Origin: Flavobacteriales bacterium
Lineage (GTDB): Bacteria > Bacteroidota > Bacteroidia > Flavobacteriales_G > JALEGO01
Assembly (NCBI GenBank): GCA_020629755.1
Contig: JAHDCS010000006.1
Location: 1 to 64,000 of the forward strand
DNA length: 64,000 bases
Direction of reading: 5' to 3'
Positions 50,116 through 59,410 of the stretch are shown one piece after another; the first letter of the stretch is position 1; each line of letters opens with the position of its first letter. The position numbers and the translations under genes are program-made. Under the pieces are notes generated by a model. It had not been told where the DNA came from and made no database searches. It saw only the letters and a program-made list of their open reading frames with translations.

Positions 50116-51477
50116 TTGAATCGATATCTGTTTCATCTAAGGCTTTTGTTAAAGTATTATAATTTTTTAGTCTTCTTTTTTTGGGGAGGATGTTTTTGGG
50201 GATCGGCGGATTATCTGATTGCCCAAAATTCTGGCTCTGAAAACAAAGTAAAAACCATTGTGATTGACGCTGGTCATGGAGGTAAAGATCCGGGATGTCA
50301 TGGCGCTTCTAACAATGAAAAAGCAGTATGCTTAGACATTAGTTTAAAACTTGGAAAGCTTATTGAAAAACGCTTGCCTGCCGTTAAAGTTGTCTATACA
50401 AGAACCCAAGATGTTTTTTTAGAATTAATTGAAAGAGCACGTATCGCCAATAAAAATGAAGCCGATTTATTTATTTGCATCCATGCTAATGCAGCCTCAC
50501 CTAAAGCTATTGGCACAGAGACTTACGTACTTGGCCTTCATAAAACACAAGCAAATCTTGAAGTGGCCAAAAGAGAAAACGCCGTAATTGAGCTAGAAGA
50601 AAACTATGAAACTACCTACCAAGGTTTTGATCCCAACTCAGACGAAAGCATCATCACACTAACCCTTATGCAAAGTGCTTATTTAGAACAAAGCACTAAA
50701 ATGGCATCGCATGTGCAACATAATTTTGAAAGAAGTGGCCGAGTAAATAGAGGCGTAAAACAAGCCGGATACCTTGTGCTGCATCAAACAGCCATGCCTA
50801 GTGTTTTAATTGAAACGGGCTTTCTCACAAACCCTGAAGAAGAAAAATATTTAAGCGATCCAAAAACACAAGATCAAATTGCCGAAGATATCTACTTGGC
50901 ATTTATCAAGTATAAAGCCGAAATCGAAGGCATAGAACATCCATCCTCTTCTAGCAAATATTCATCTTCTATAAAAGAAAAGCCTAGTGAAATAAAAAAT
51001 GAAGTTGAAAAAAAGACGGTAGCTTTCATCCCCCCAAAAAAAGAAAATACCTCATCAGAGGTGTCAAAAAAAGAGGCTTCCATTAGCCAAGATACATCTA
51101 CTGAAAAAGAGAGCAAAATCCCCCCTACTAAAACTGAAAATAGGAGTAACAAAGAAACCTTACCAGATTTTAAACGTAAGAATGAGTCAACTAAAAACAA
51201 AACCTCTGATAAAGTGATTTATCGCGTACAAATAAAAACGTCTGCAAAACGTTTGCCTGCTGATCCGGTCAACTTTTATGGCATGGAAAATGTGTATGAG
51301 TATAAAGACAAAGACGGGCTTTATAAATATACCGTAGGCGAAGGTGATTCTTTACAAGAACTGATGTTTCTTCAAAAATCAATGCAAAAAAAAGGCAGTA
51401 AAGGGGCTTTTATTATTGCAACCTACAATGGCGAACGCATCACCTATCAAGAGGCTAAAGAAAAAATAAGACGATGA
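50116..51477 (+). CDS. N-acetylmuramoyl-L-alanine amidase with linker and SPOR-like C-terminus (start uncertain, TTG in track)
   Basis: TIVIDAGHGGKDPGCHGASNNEKAV; SVLIETGFLTNPEEEKYL. Confidence 0.93.
   Translation: MNRYLFHLRLLLKYYNFLVFFFWGGCFWGSADYLIAQNSGSENKVKTIVIDAGHGGKDPGCHGASNNEKAVCLDISLKLGKLIEKRLPAVKVVYTRTQDVFLELIERARIANKNEADLFICIHANAASPKAIGTETYVLGLHKTQANLEVAKRENAVIELEENYETTYQGFDPNSDESIITLTLMQSAYLEQSTKMASHVQHNFERSGRVNRGVKQAGYLVLHQTAMPSVLIETGFLTNPEEEKYLSDPKTQDQIAEDIYLAFIKYKAEIEGIEHPSSSSKYSSSIKEKPSEIKNEVEKKTVAFIPPKKENTSSEVSKKEASISQDTSTEKESKIPPTKTENRSNKETLPDFKRKNESTKNKTSDKVIYRVQIKTSAKRLPADPVNFYGMENVYEYKDKDGLYKYTVGEGDSLQELMFLQKSMQKKGSKGAFIIATYNGERITYQEAKEKIRR
51028..51035 (-). repeat. GGGGGGAT motif 14
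   Basis: ctttttttGGGGGGATgaaa; antisense in amidase linker (IPP). Confidence 0.9.
51118..51125 (-). repeat. GGGGGGAT motif 15
   Basis: tttagtaGGGGGGATtttgc; antisense in amidase linker (IPP). Confidence 0.9.
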
Positions 51478-52454
51478 AAAAAGAAATTGTCATAGGATTT
51501 GCCATATTAATAGCAGCGCTTATTTTCTTTTATGGATTTAACTTCTTAAAAGGAAAAAATTTATTTTCAAATGCCAAAAGCTATTATGCTGTATACCAAC
51601 GTGTAGATGGGCTTTTGCCCTCTAGTGCTGTTCAACTCAATGGATTTAATGTCGGAAAAGTAGAGTCGATTTACTTTCACCCAGACGAGTCGGGCCGCTT
51701 AATTGTAAAATTCAATATCACAGAACCTGAACTTAAAATACCCAATAAATCTCAGGTTCAGGTGGCCAGTTTTGATTTACTCGGCACTAAAGGGTTGAAA
51801 TTATTGATTAATCCTTCAAGCGAATTGTACCAAGAAGGCGATACGTTAAACTCAGGTTTTGAAACTTCAATAAGAGACGAGGTGAATCAACAAGTTTTGC
51901 CTTTAAAAAATAAAGTCGAAAGCCTCATCTCTCAATTTGATTCTGCCTTAAAAATTGTACAGGGCGTATTTACCGAAGATTTTCAAGAAAGCATCACCTC
52001 AAAGTTTGGTAACACCATGAGTTCTTTAGAGCATATTGCACATACCTCTGACAAGCTTATTTCTGATAATTCTGGGTCGATTAAAAATATTATGACGAAC
52101 TTAGAGGCCTCGACAAAAACACTTAAAGACAACAATCAAAATTTGACAAAAATTATTGATAATACCGCCCAAATTACTGACTCTTTAGCCGCAATAGACA
52201 TTGCCTATACCTTTAAAAAAGTTGATAAAGCCATGAGTGATGTGTCTTCAATACTAGAAAAAGTTGAAAACGGAGAAGGCAGTCTTGGTAAACTTTTAAA
52301 GGATGAGAGTGTTTATAATAATCTAGACCAAGCTACTCTTGAGCTAGATAAATTATTAGAAGATATGCGTGTTAACCCAAAACGATACGTGCATTTATCT
52401 GTATTTGGAAGGAAAGACAAAGACAAACCTGAAAAAAAACCTAGAAACGAATGA
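51474..52454 (+). CDS. MCE/MlaD family protein
   Basis: Single N-terminal TM; YAVYQRVDGLLPSSAVQLNGFNVGKVESI. Confidence 0.92.
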   Translation: MKKEIVIGFAILIAALIFFYGFNFLKGKNLFSNAKSYYAVYQRVDGLLPSSAVQLNGFNVGKVESIYFHPDESGRLIVKFNITEPELKIPNKSQVQVASFDLLGTKGLKLLINPSSELYQEGDTLNSGFETSIRDEVNQQVLPLKNKVESLISQFDSALKIVQGVFTEDFQESITSKFGNTMSSLEHIAHTSDKLISDNSGSIKNIMTNLEASTKTLKDNNQNLTKIIDNTAQITDSLAAIDIAYTFKKVDKAMSDVSSILEKVENGEGSLGKLLKDESVYNNLDQATLELDKLLEDMRVNPKRYVHLSVFGRKDKDKPEKKPRNE

Positions 52455-53767
52455 TCGAGCAAATTCTCTTTTTTTGTGTACTATGCCTAGCGATTTTCTT
52501 TTTTGCTAAAAGTCTTCGCTTTATTATCAGAAACATCAAATTGGGTAAAGACCTTAATCTGTCAGATCAAAAATCTACGCGTTTTAAAACCATGCTTAAA
52601 GTGGCCTTTGGACAAACCAAGATGGCTGCAAGACCCGTTCCTTTTATCTTACATTTTTTAGTGTATGCCGGATTTTTAATTATCAATCTCGAGGTTTTAG
52701 AAATCATCATTGACGGCCTGTTTGGAACACATAGAGTGTTTTCTTTTATGGGGGGATTTTATGATTTTCTTATTGGTAGTTTTGAGATTTTAGCGCTTTT
52801 AGTGCTTGTGTCGTGTGTCGTCTTTTTAATAAGAAGAAACGTACTTCGTATAAAACGCTTTTTTGGACGTGAAATGACCGCTTGGCCTAAAGCAGATGCC
52901 AATTATATACTCATTATAGAAATTGTGCTCATGGCCGCCTTTTTGAAAATGAATGCCGCGGATTATTTGTTGCAAAATATGGGAGCTGAGCATTATGTGA
53001 AAGCAGGTAGTTTTCCTGTAAGCAAGTATTTGTTCGCGCCATTTTTTGAAGGGTTTTCTCAATCAAACCTCATACTCATTGAAAGAGCCGGATGGTGGTT
53101 TCATATTTTAGGCATTTTAGCCTTCTTGAATTACCTACCTTTCTCTAAGCACTTTCACATTATGCTGGCTTTTCCGAACACCTATTATTCTAATCTTAAT
53201 GCAAAAGGGGGGCTCACCAATATGGCATCGGTTAAAAAAGAAGTGGAGCTTATGATGGATCCGTCAGCTGATCCGTTTGCAGCACCTGCTCCAGACCCTG
53301 ATGCTCCTCCTACTCGCTTTGGTGCTAAAGATGTTACCGATTTAGATTGGCGACAACTCATGAATGCCTATACCTGTACAGAATGTGGTCGATGCACCTC
53401 AGAATGCCCGGCAAATATTACTGGCAAAAAACTATCGCCTCGCGCCATTATGATGGCTACACGAGACCGTTTAGATGAGGCAGGTAAATGCTTAGATAAG
53501 AACGGAGAAATCAATGATGGGAAATCACTCTTAAACGACTATATTACAGAAGAAGAACTTTGGGCTTGCACTTCATGTAATGCGTGTACTGAAGCTTGCC
53601 CTGTAAACATTGACCCTTTATCTATTATTATAGATTTGAGACGCTACTTAGTCTTAGAAGAATCAAAAGCGCCTAATGAGCTTAATATGATGAGTACCAA
53701 CATTGAAAACAATGGGGCACCCTGGCAATTTAGCCAACAAGATCGATTAAAGTGGAAAAGCGAATAA
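52451..53767 (+). CDS. Membrane Fe-S protein with two 4Fe-4S motifs (HdrD/GlcF-like)
   Basis: CTECGRCTSECP; CTSCNACTEACP; N-terminal TM helices. Confidence 0.92.
   Translation: MIEQILFFCVLCLAIFFFAKSLRFIIRNIKLGKDLNLSDQKSTRFKTMLKVAFGQTKMAARPVPFILHFLVYAGFLIINLEVLEIIIDGLFGTHRVFSFMGGFYDFLIGSFEILALLVLVSCVVFLIRRNVLRIKRFFGREMTAWPKADANYILIIEIVLMAAFLKMNAADYLLQNMGAEHYVKAGSFPVSKYLFAPFFEGFSQSNLILIERAGWWFHILGILAFLNYLPFSKHFHIMLAFPNTYYSNLNAKGGLTNMASVKKEVELMMDPSADPFAAPAPDPDAPPTRFGAKDVTDLDWRQLMNAYTCTECGRCTSECPANITGKKLSPRAIMMATRDRLDEAGKCLDKNGEINDGKSLLNDYITEEELWACTSCNACTEACPVNIDPLSIIIDLRRYLVLEESKAPNELNMMSTNIENNGAPWQFSQQDRLKWKSE
52750..52757 (+). repeat. GGGGGGAT motif 16
   Basis: ttcttttatGGGGGGATtttat; sense (MGGF). 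Confidence 0.9.
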
Positions 53768-53777
53768 ATTTTAGTCT

Positions 53778-54563
53778 ATGTTACAAGTACCTACTTTAGC
53801 TGAAATGAAAAGTGCTGGCACTCAACCTGATGTTTTATTTTGGGTGGGATGTGCTGGAAGTTTTGATGACAGAGCCAAAAAAATAACAAAAGCCTTTGCT
53901 TTGCTTTTAGAAAAGGCAGGCATAAAATTTGCTGTATTAGGCACAGAAGAAAGTTGCACTGGCGACCCTGCAAAAAGAGCTGGAAATGAATTTTTATTTC
54001 AAATGCAAGCTTTTGGAAATATTCAGGTAATGAATAATTACGGCGTTAAAAACATTGTCACTACCTGCCCGCATTGTTTTAACACCCTTAAAAACGAATA
54101 TCCTGAACTAGGCGGAAATTATGTGGTCAAACACCATTCTGAATACTTACAAGAACTTCTTAATAGTGGAAAGCTAAGCATTCAAGGCGGAGCTTTTAAA
54201 GGCAAAAAAATCACTTTTCATGACCCTTGTTATTTAGGTAGAGCCAATGGTGTATATGAAGCGCCTAGAGCTTTGATTGAAAAGCTTGATTCAGAACTGG
54301 TTGAACTTAAACGTTCACGCGCCAAAGGGTTGTGCTGTGGAGCTGGTGGGGCTCAGATGTTTAAAGAAGCTGAAAAAGGAAACAAAGAAATCAATGTGGA
54401 GCGCTCTGAAGAAGCCTTGGCTGCCAATCCTGATATTATTGCCGCTGGCTGCCCGTTTTGCAATACCATGCTAACAGATGGCGTAAAACACTTTGAAAAG
54501 GAAGATAAGGTAAAAGTCTATGACTTGGCTGAACTTGTAGCAAAAGCAGAAGATTTGATCTAA
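53778..54563 (+). CDS. CCG-domain (Fe-S) binding protein (HdrB-like)
   Basis: FWVGCAGSFDDRA; HDPCYLGR; GLCCGAGGAQMFKEAEKG; GCPFC. Confidence 0.92.
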   Translation: MLQVPTLAEMKSAGTQPDVLFWVGCAGSFDDRAKKITKAFALLLEKAGIKFAVLGTEESCTGDPAKRAGNEFLFQMQAFGNIQVMNNYGVKNIVTTCPHCFNTLKNEYPELGGNYVVKHHSEYLQELLNSGKLSIQGGAFKGKKITFHDPCYLGRANGVYEAPRALIEKLDSELVELKRSRAKGLCCGAGGAQMFKEAEKGNKEINVERSEEALAANPDIIAAGCPFCNTMLTDGVKHFEKEDKVKVYDLAELVAKAEDLI

Positions 54564-55075
54564 TGCATAGCTCTACACTTTTTAAAACAGAGACGATTAA
54601 TGACTGTTTTACGGGCTTTAGCACCGACTCTCCGCTCTGGATTTTTATTGCCGATCGAGAATTTTCAAAAGAGGAGCAAGACTCTATAGACTTTACGTTG
54701 AAAACCTTTTTTGCAAGTTGGCAGGCTCATGGAGCAGCTTTAAAAGCTACATCTACTCTTTTCAAACAGCAGGTTTTACTTGTCGGGATAGACAACTCTA
54801 TTGCTCAGGCAACAGGCTGTTCAAAAGATAAATTATTTGGCCTCATCAAAGAGCTTGAAGAGCAGCTTGGGGTAAATCTTACAAATCGTTTGCGCGTTGC
54901 CACTCTAAGCGATCAGAAAATTCACACCTATATGTTTAGTGATTTAAAAGAAAAGATCCTTAATGCGTCTATCGCTGATCATACCTTAATTTTAGACGGC
55001 TCTATTGCTAAGGTTGGGCAATTAAACCGTTTTATAATGCCTATACATAGCAGTTGGATTTCAAACGTTCTTTAG
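54563..55075 (+). CDS. Conserved hypothetical protein
   Basis: 170 aa; overlaps the upstream stop; no Walker motifs. Confidence 0.8.
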   Translation: MHSSTLFKTETINDCFTGFSTDSPLWIFIADREFSKEEQDSIDFTLKTFFASWQAHGAALKATSTLFKQQVLLVGIDNSIAQATGCSKDKLFGLIKELEEQLGVNLTNRLRVATLSDQKIHTYMFSDLKEKILNASIADHTLILDGSIAKVGQLNRFIMPIHSSWISNVL

Positions 55076-55076
55076 G

Positions 55077-56252
55077 ATGACCATCCTGTATTATTCTGCC
55101 CATCCTTTTTTATCTGAAAATGATCCGGCTGGTTACGCCACGCACATGAAAGGTATCATTGGCGGATTTGAATCACACGGGCACAAAGTAGTAAAAGTGA
55201 TATGCGGCAACACCGCATCTGTTAAAGAATCGTCAGGCGCTTTTGACCCGGTGCACACATCCCCCCTAAAAAAAATTATACGGGCATTAATTCCAAAGTA
55301 CATCTGGCAAAGTCTAAAAGATTTACGTCTTTTAGAGAAAGATAAAAAACATGCCCAAAGATTAGAATTGGCTATTGCGTTACACCAGCCTAGCCTAATC
55401 TATGAACGGGTAAATTACCTGCAAGATTCAGGCATTAGAATGGCCCAAAAACATAAGATTCGGTATTTCTGTGAAATTAATGCCCCTTATGTAGAGGAGA
55501 AAAAAATGCTTGAGGGATCGTCTTTTTTTATGGCTTGGGCTAAAAAAAAAGAACACTATATCCTTGAGCAATCCGATCATATTTTTGTGGTGTCTTCGGC
55601 GCTCAAAAATGCCTTTCAAAGGCAAAGAAAAAATCAAAATCAGAATATCCACATCGTGCCTAACGGTGTATTTGAAAGTGAATTAACAAAGGCTCCGTCT
55701 GTTTTGAGAAAAGATAAACCAACCACTATTGGTTTTGTAGGATCCATACTCAAGTGGCATGGCATAGACGTCTTGTTAAAAGCCTTTGCTCTTGTGCAAA
55801 AAAAACATAACCATGTACGGCTTTTAATTGTTGGCAGTGGAGAAGACATGAAGCATTACATGGATTTGAGTACATCGCTGCATTTACAAAACGTTACATT
55901 CACAGGCAGTGTTTCTAAAAGTAAAGCACAAGATTATATTGATCAGATGGACATCTGTACCATGATCAACACCAATTGGTACGGGTCACCTATGAAAATT
56001 TTTGAATACGGTGCGCGCAAAAAAGCCATGCTTTTAATAAAAGCTAGCCCTATCTTAGATGTGATTGAGCCCAATAAAGACGCCCTTATTCTTCAAAAGG
56101 CAGATCCAGAAGAATGTGCTGAAAAACTTAGTCAATTGATTACCCAATCAGATTTTCGCGAGAAGATTGGTATACATTTCTATAACAAAATTAAAAAAAG
56201 CTATACCTGGGAAACGCATGCCGCAACGATTTTATCTAAATTTAGGGCGTGA
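55077..56252 (+). CDS. Glycosyltransferase family 4-like
   Basis: IGFVGSILKWHGIDVLLKAFALV; GSPMKIFEYGARKKAML. Confidence 0.92.
   Translation: MTILYYSAHPFLSENDPAGYATHMKGIIGGFESHGHKVVKVICGNTASVKESSGAFDPVHTSPLKKIIRALIPKYIWQSLKDLRLLEKDKKHAQRLELAIALHQPSLIYERVNYLQDSGIRMAQKHKIRYFCEINAPYVEEKKMLEGSSFFMAWAKKKEHYILEQSDHIFVVSSALKNAFQRQRKNQNQNIHIVPNGVFESELTKAPSVLRKDKPTTIGFVGSILKWHGIDVLLKAFALVQKKHNHVRLLIVGSGEDMKHYMDLSTSLHLQNVTFTGSVSKSKAQDYIDQMDICTMINTNWYGSPMKIFEYGARKKAMLLIKASPILDVIEPNKDALILQKADPEECAEKLSQLITQSDFREKIGIHFYNKIKKSYTWETHAATILSKFRA
55259..55266 (-). repeat. GGGGGGAT motif 17
   Basis: tttttttaGGGGGGATgtgtg; antisense (SPL). Confidence 0.9.
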
Positions 56253-57409
56253 AAATTCTTTTGCTCACAGATGGCATTTATCCGTTTGAATTAGGGGGGA
56301 TGCAATCGCATTCGTATTTTTTAGCAAAGTATTTGCTGTCACAAAATGTTGAGCTTACTCTTGTACATTGCTCTACTAAAGAGATCAATATCTCTGAAAA
56401 AGAAACTCAGAATGCTTTAGCATACCAAGGGGATTTGCTAACCAGCATCTTCATCCCCTTTCCGAAAGAAGGAAAAATACCAGGCCATTACATTAGACGG
56501 TCATACAATTACTCATGTAGGGCTTATGAAAAAATAAAAGATGTTTTGATGGATTTTTCAGTCGTTTTCATTCAAGGCTTAACCGGTGAGAAAACACTAG
56601 AAGAACTGCAAGGCAAATCATCACCTAAAACCTTTATCCATTTTCATGGCTTTGAGATGTTTCAACCTATAACGGGCATTAGCAATAGGCTTAAGCAAAC
56701 TTTACTCAAACCTACGGTGACCAAAAACTGTCATCTTTCTGATTATATTTTTTCATTTGGCCCTAAAATCAGTGAGATTATCACCCAAAAAATTAAAATT
56801 GATGACACTAAAATCATTGAATTACCTGGGGCTATTCCAAAAGAGAAAATCCAGCCAAACACTACACCTACTTCAAAACAAAGACGCTTTCTTTTTGTTG
56901 GCAGATATGAAGAACGCAAAGGCATTCACTTTATTCACAAAGCCATTGATGCTACTTTTACTCTAAATGATCCAGAAATTCTAGCACATTGCTTCTTTGA
57001 TTTTGTAGGTCCCATCCCCCCAAAAAAACAAATACATCATTCTAATGTAACATACCATGGTCTAATCAAAGACTATGCTGAAATAGAAAAAATTTATCGG
57101 TCTTCAGATGTTCTTCTAGCACCCTCTTTATCTGAAGGAATGCCTATTGTAATTATGGAAGCAATGGCTAACGGATTAGCTATAATGGCTAGTGATGTAG
57201 GGGCTAATAATTTATTGGTTGGTGAGCAAAACGGGATGCTTTTAGACACAAGCTGCTTAGATGGATTTGCGGCAAATATTAACCAGTTTGTAAGGCTTTC
57301 TGATCAAGATTTGGCAAACAAAAAGAAAAATTCTTTACATAAAATAGAGCAGTTTACCTGGGAGAGCGTGGGCGAGAAAACATTAAATACATTAAAAAAA
57401 TGTCTCTAA
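56249..57409 (+). CDS. Glycosyltransferase family 4-like
   Basis: YPFELGGMQSHSYFLAKYL; FLFVGRYEERKGIHFI; LAPSLSEGMPIVIMEAMANGLA. Confidence 0.93.
   Translation: MKILLLTDGIYPFELGGMQSHSYFLAKYLLSQNVELTLVHCSTKEINISEKETQNALAYQGDLLTSIFIPFPKEGKIPGHYIRRSYNYSCRAYEKIKDVLMDFSVVFIQGLTGEKTLEELQGKSSPKTFIHFHGFEMFQPITGISNRLKQTLLKPTVTKNCHLSDYIFSFGPKISEIITQKIKIDDTKIIELPGAIPKEKIQPNTTPTSKQRRFLFVGRYEERKGIHFIHKAIDATFTLNDPEILAHCFFDFVGPIPPKKQIHHSNVTYHGLIKDYAEIEKIYRSSDVLLAPSLSEGMPIVIMEAMANGLAIMASDVGANNLLVGEQNGMLLDTSCLDGFAANINQFVRLSDQDLANKKKNSLHKIEQFTWESVGEKTLNTLKKCL
56294..56301 (+). repeat. GGGGGGAT motif 18
   Basis: tttgaattaGGGGGGATgcaa; sense (GGM). Confidence 0.9.
57014..57021 (-). repeat. GGGGGGAT motif 19
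   Basis: gtttttttGGGGGGATggga; antisense (IPP). Confidence 0.9.
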
Positions 57410-57420
57410 AACAGGTCTTT

Positions 57421-57900
57421 TTATTCTTCTAAATTCTCTTGAATCTGATGTTCTAATAAAGAGAGTAGATCATTTGGCACTCCCTCTTGATAAAAAGTAA
57501 TTTGTCCTTTTGGATTAACGACTATGTGTTTAGGGATCGAATTTGCAAAACCACTCTGTAGTTGATTCGTTAAAGATGGATCTGAAATCTGAATATATTC
57601 AAAAGGCCTACGCTGCAAAAATCTTTTAATCACCTCTGGCTTATCATCAGAAATAGCTAAAAATAAAACCTGGTTATTTTCTGAATATTTTTGCCTAAGT
57701 GCATTAAGCTGAGGTATCTCCTTGATACATGGCCCACACCAGGTTGCCCATAAATTAATTACGATGACTTTTCCTTGTAAATCTTCAGGCGTAATAACAG
57801 CACCTGATAGGGTTTTTGCACGGAAATACTCAAACTCAGTAGTAGAACAAGAAGATAAAAAAAATAGAACTAAAAGGCTAAGCGTTTTGCAATACCCCAT
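57421..57900 (-). CDS. TlpA-like thioredoxin-fold lipoprotein
   Basis: VINLWATWCGPCIKEIPQLNAL; lipobox LSSCS. Confidence 0.92.
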   Translation of the reverse strand: MGYCKTLSLLVLFFLSSCSTTEFEYFRAKTLSGAVITPEDLQGKVIVINLWATWCGPCIKEIPQLNALRQKYSENNQVLFLAISDDKPEVIKRFLQRRPFEYIQISDPSLTNQLQSGFANSIPKHIVVNPKGQITFYQEGVPNDLLSLLEHQIQENLEE

Positions 57901-58816
57901 AATTGGCTTTATAAATTTCTCTGAGCCCTTCTTCTACTTTCATAGAAGGTTTAAAATTGACAAATTTATAGAGTTTTTCTGAACTCCCGACTCTCCTTTC
58001 AACCTCATAATCGTATCTATTTTTAGGCGCATCAATATAGGCAATAGTCGAAGAAGACTCAGTAATTTCTTTTATAATATGAGCTAAATCACCAATACAT
58101 CCCTCATTTTCGTTGGCAATATTATAGATTTCATTGCCTTTCATATTTTCCATTAACAGGATACATGCTTTTACGGTATCGTCAATGTAGGTGAAGTCGC
58201 GGGTTTGTTTACCATCGCCAAAGACTGTAATATCTTTTCCGGAGGTAGCTTGTTCAAAAAATCGAGGAACGACCATTCTGTTGTCTTGCTTAGGCCCATA
58301 TACATTAAAAAAGCGAAGAGATACCGAGTTTATACCCTTTTCTTCATAAAGAGCTGCTAAATAAATCTCATTGTAACGCTTAGCCATGGCATAGCTGGTT
58401 CTTGGATCTACAATAATCTCTTCATCGACCGCTTGTTCGATAGCCGAGTGTCCATAAATACCACTAGTGGAGGCGTATAAAATTTTAGAGATCCCGTTTT
58501 CGATGGCTGCATTGGCAACATTACGCATACCAATGGTCTCAACATCCATAGTTTCTATTGGATTATCTGCGACAATATCTACACCTAGAATAGCTGCAAA
58601 ATGAAAGATCACATCACATCCCTTTGAGCTTTCTAATAGGAGATCATAATCTCTTACATCTCCTTTTACAAAAGTACAGTTGTCCATGGCGTTTTTAGAC
58701 AACTTATTGCCGCGCAATAAATTGTCATACACAATAACACTATGCCCTTGATTCAGAAGGGTCTCACTTAAAGCGCTTCCAATAAACCCTGCGCCACCTG
58801 TAACTAAAATTTTCAA
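57878..58816 (-). CDS. NAD-dependent epimerase/dehydratase
   Basis: MKILVTGGAGFIGSALSETL; YAMAKRYNE. Confidence 0.92.
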   Translation of the reverse strand: MKILVTGGAGFIGSALSETLLNQGHSVIVYDNLLRGNKLSKNAMDNCTFVKGDVRDYDLLLESSKGCDVIFHFAAILGVDIVADNPIETMDVETIGMRNVANAAIENGISKILYASTSGIYGHSAIEQAVDEEIIVDPRTSYAMAKRYNEIYLAALYEEKGINSVSLRFFNVYGPKQDNRMVVPRFFEQATSGKDITVFGDGKQTRDFTYIDDTVKACILLMENMKGNEIYNIANENEGCIGDLAHIIKEITESSSTIAYIDAPKNRYDYEVERRVGSSEKLYKFVNFKPSMKVEEGLREIYKANYGVLQNA

Positions 58817-58817
58817 T

Positions 58818-59324
58818 TTATTCTTCTGGTTTTAAAACGTTTGCTTTAATCACAAGCTTTGTGATTTTTGGATCTGTGTTTGCAGTAATGGTCACATTTT
58901 TAGTTTGCGCGCCCTCTTTCTTACCCGGTTTAAACACCACTTTAATATCGCCGCTTTCACCTGGAGCTATTGGCTCTTTAGGCCATTCTGGCACTGTACA
59001 TCCACATGAGCCTACAGCATTAGAAATCACTAGCGGCTCTTTTCCGGTGTTGGTAAATGCAAAAACATGTTCGTTTTCTGTATCTTGATTAATATCGCCA
59101 TAATCATGTTCCATCTCATTAAATGTCATGACCGTTGCAGGTAAATCTGGTGTATTGTCTTCTTTTTCAATTTTAGGCGCAAACGGATCGGCCTGTTCAG
59201 CATGATCGGCATGATCATGTGCGTGATCGTCTTTTTGGTCAGTATTTGCGAAGTTATTATACAGTAAATAACCTACACCTAAAAAAGCTAAAACAGAGAA
59301 AATTAATGTTGCATTTTGTTTCAT
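58818..59324 (-). CDS. DUF1573 protein
   Basis: HDYGDINQDTENEHVFAFTNTGKEPLVISNAVGSCGCTVPEWPKEPIAPGESG. Confidence 0.92.
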   Translation of the reverse strand: MKQNATLIFSVLAFLGVGYLLYNNFANTDQKDDHAHDHADHAEQADPFAPKIEKEDNTPDLPATVMTFNEMEHDYGDINQDTENEHVFAFTNTGKEPLVISNAVGSCGCTVPEWPKEPIAPGESGDIKVVFKPGKKEGAQTKNVTITANTDPKITKLVIKANVLKPEE

Positions 59325-59347
59325 AACTAATTTTTTTTCAAATGTAA

Positions 59348-59379
59348 TAAAAACTGCGTGTTTTAAAAGCAGTTTTTTT
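59348..59379 (-). terminator. Probable rho-independent terminator of the S41 protease gene
   Basis: AAAAACTGC-gtgttttaaaa-GCAGTTTTT with T tract on minus strand. Confidence 0.65.
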
Positions 59380-59410
59380 GAACAAAATCGCCTTTAGACT
59401 ATGTATTTAA

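Noticed and set aside
53207-53212. G6 run followed by CT
   Set aside because: Only G6 run not followed by AT; counted as background, not as a motif copy.
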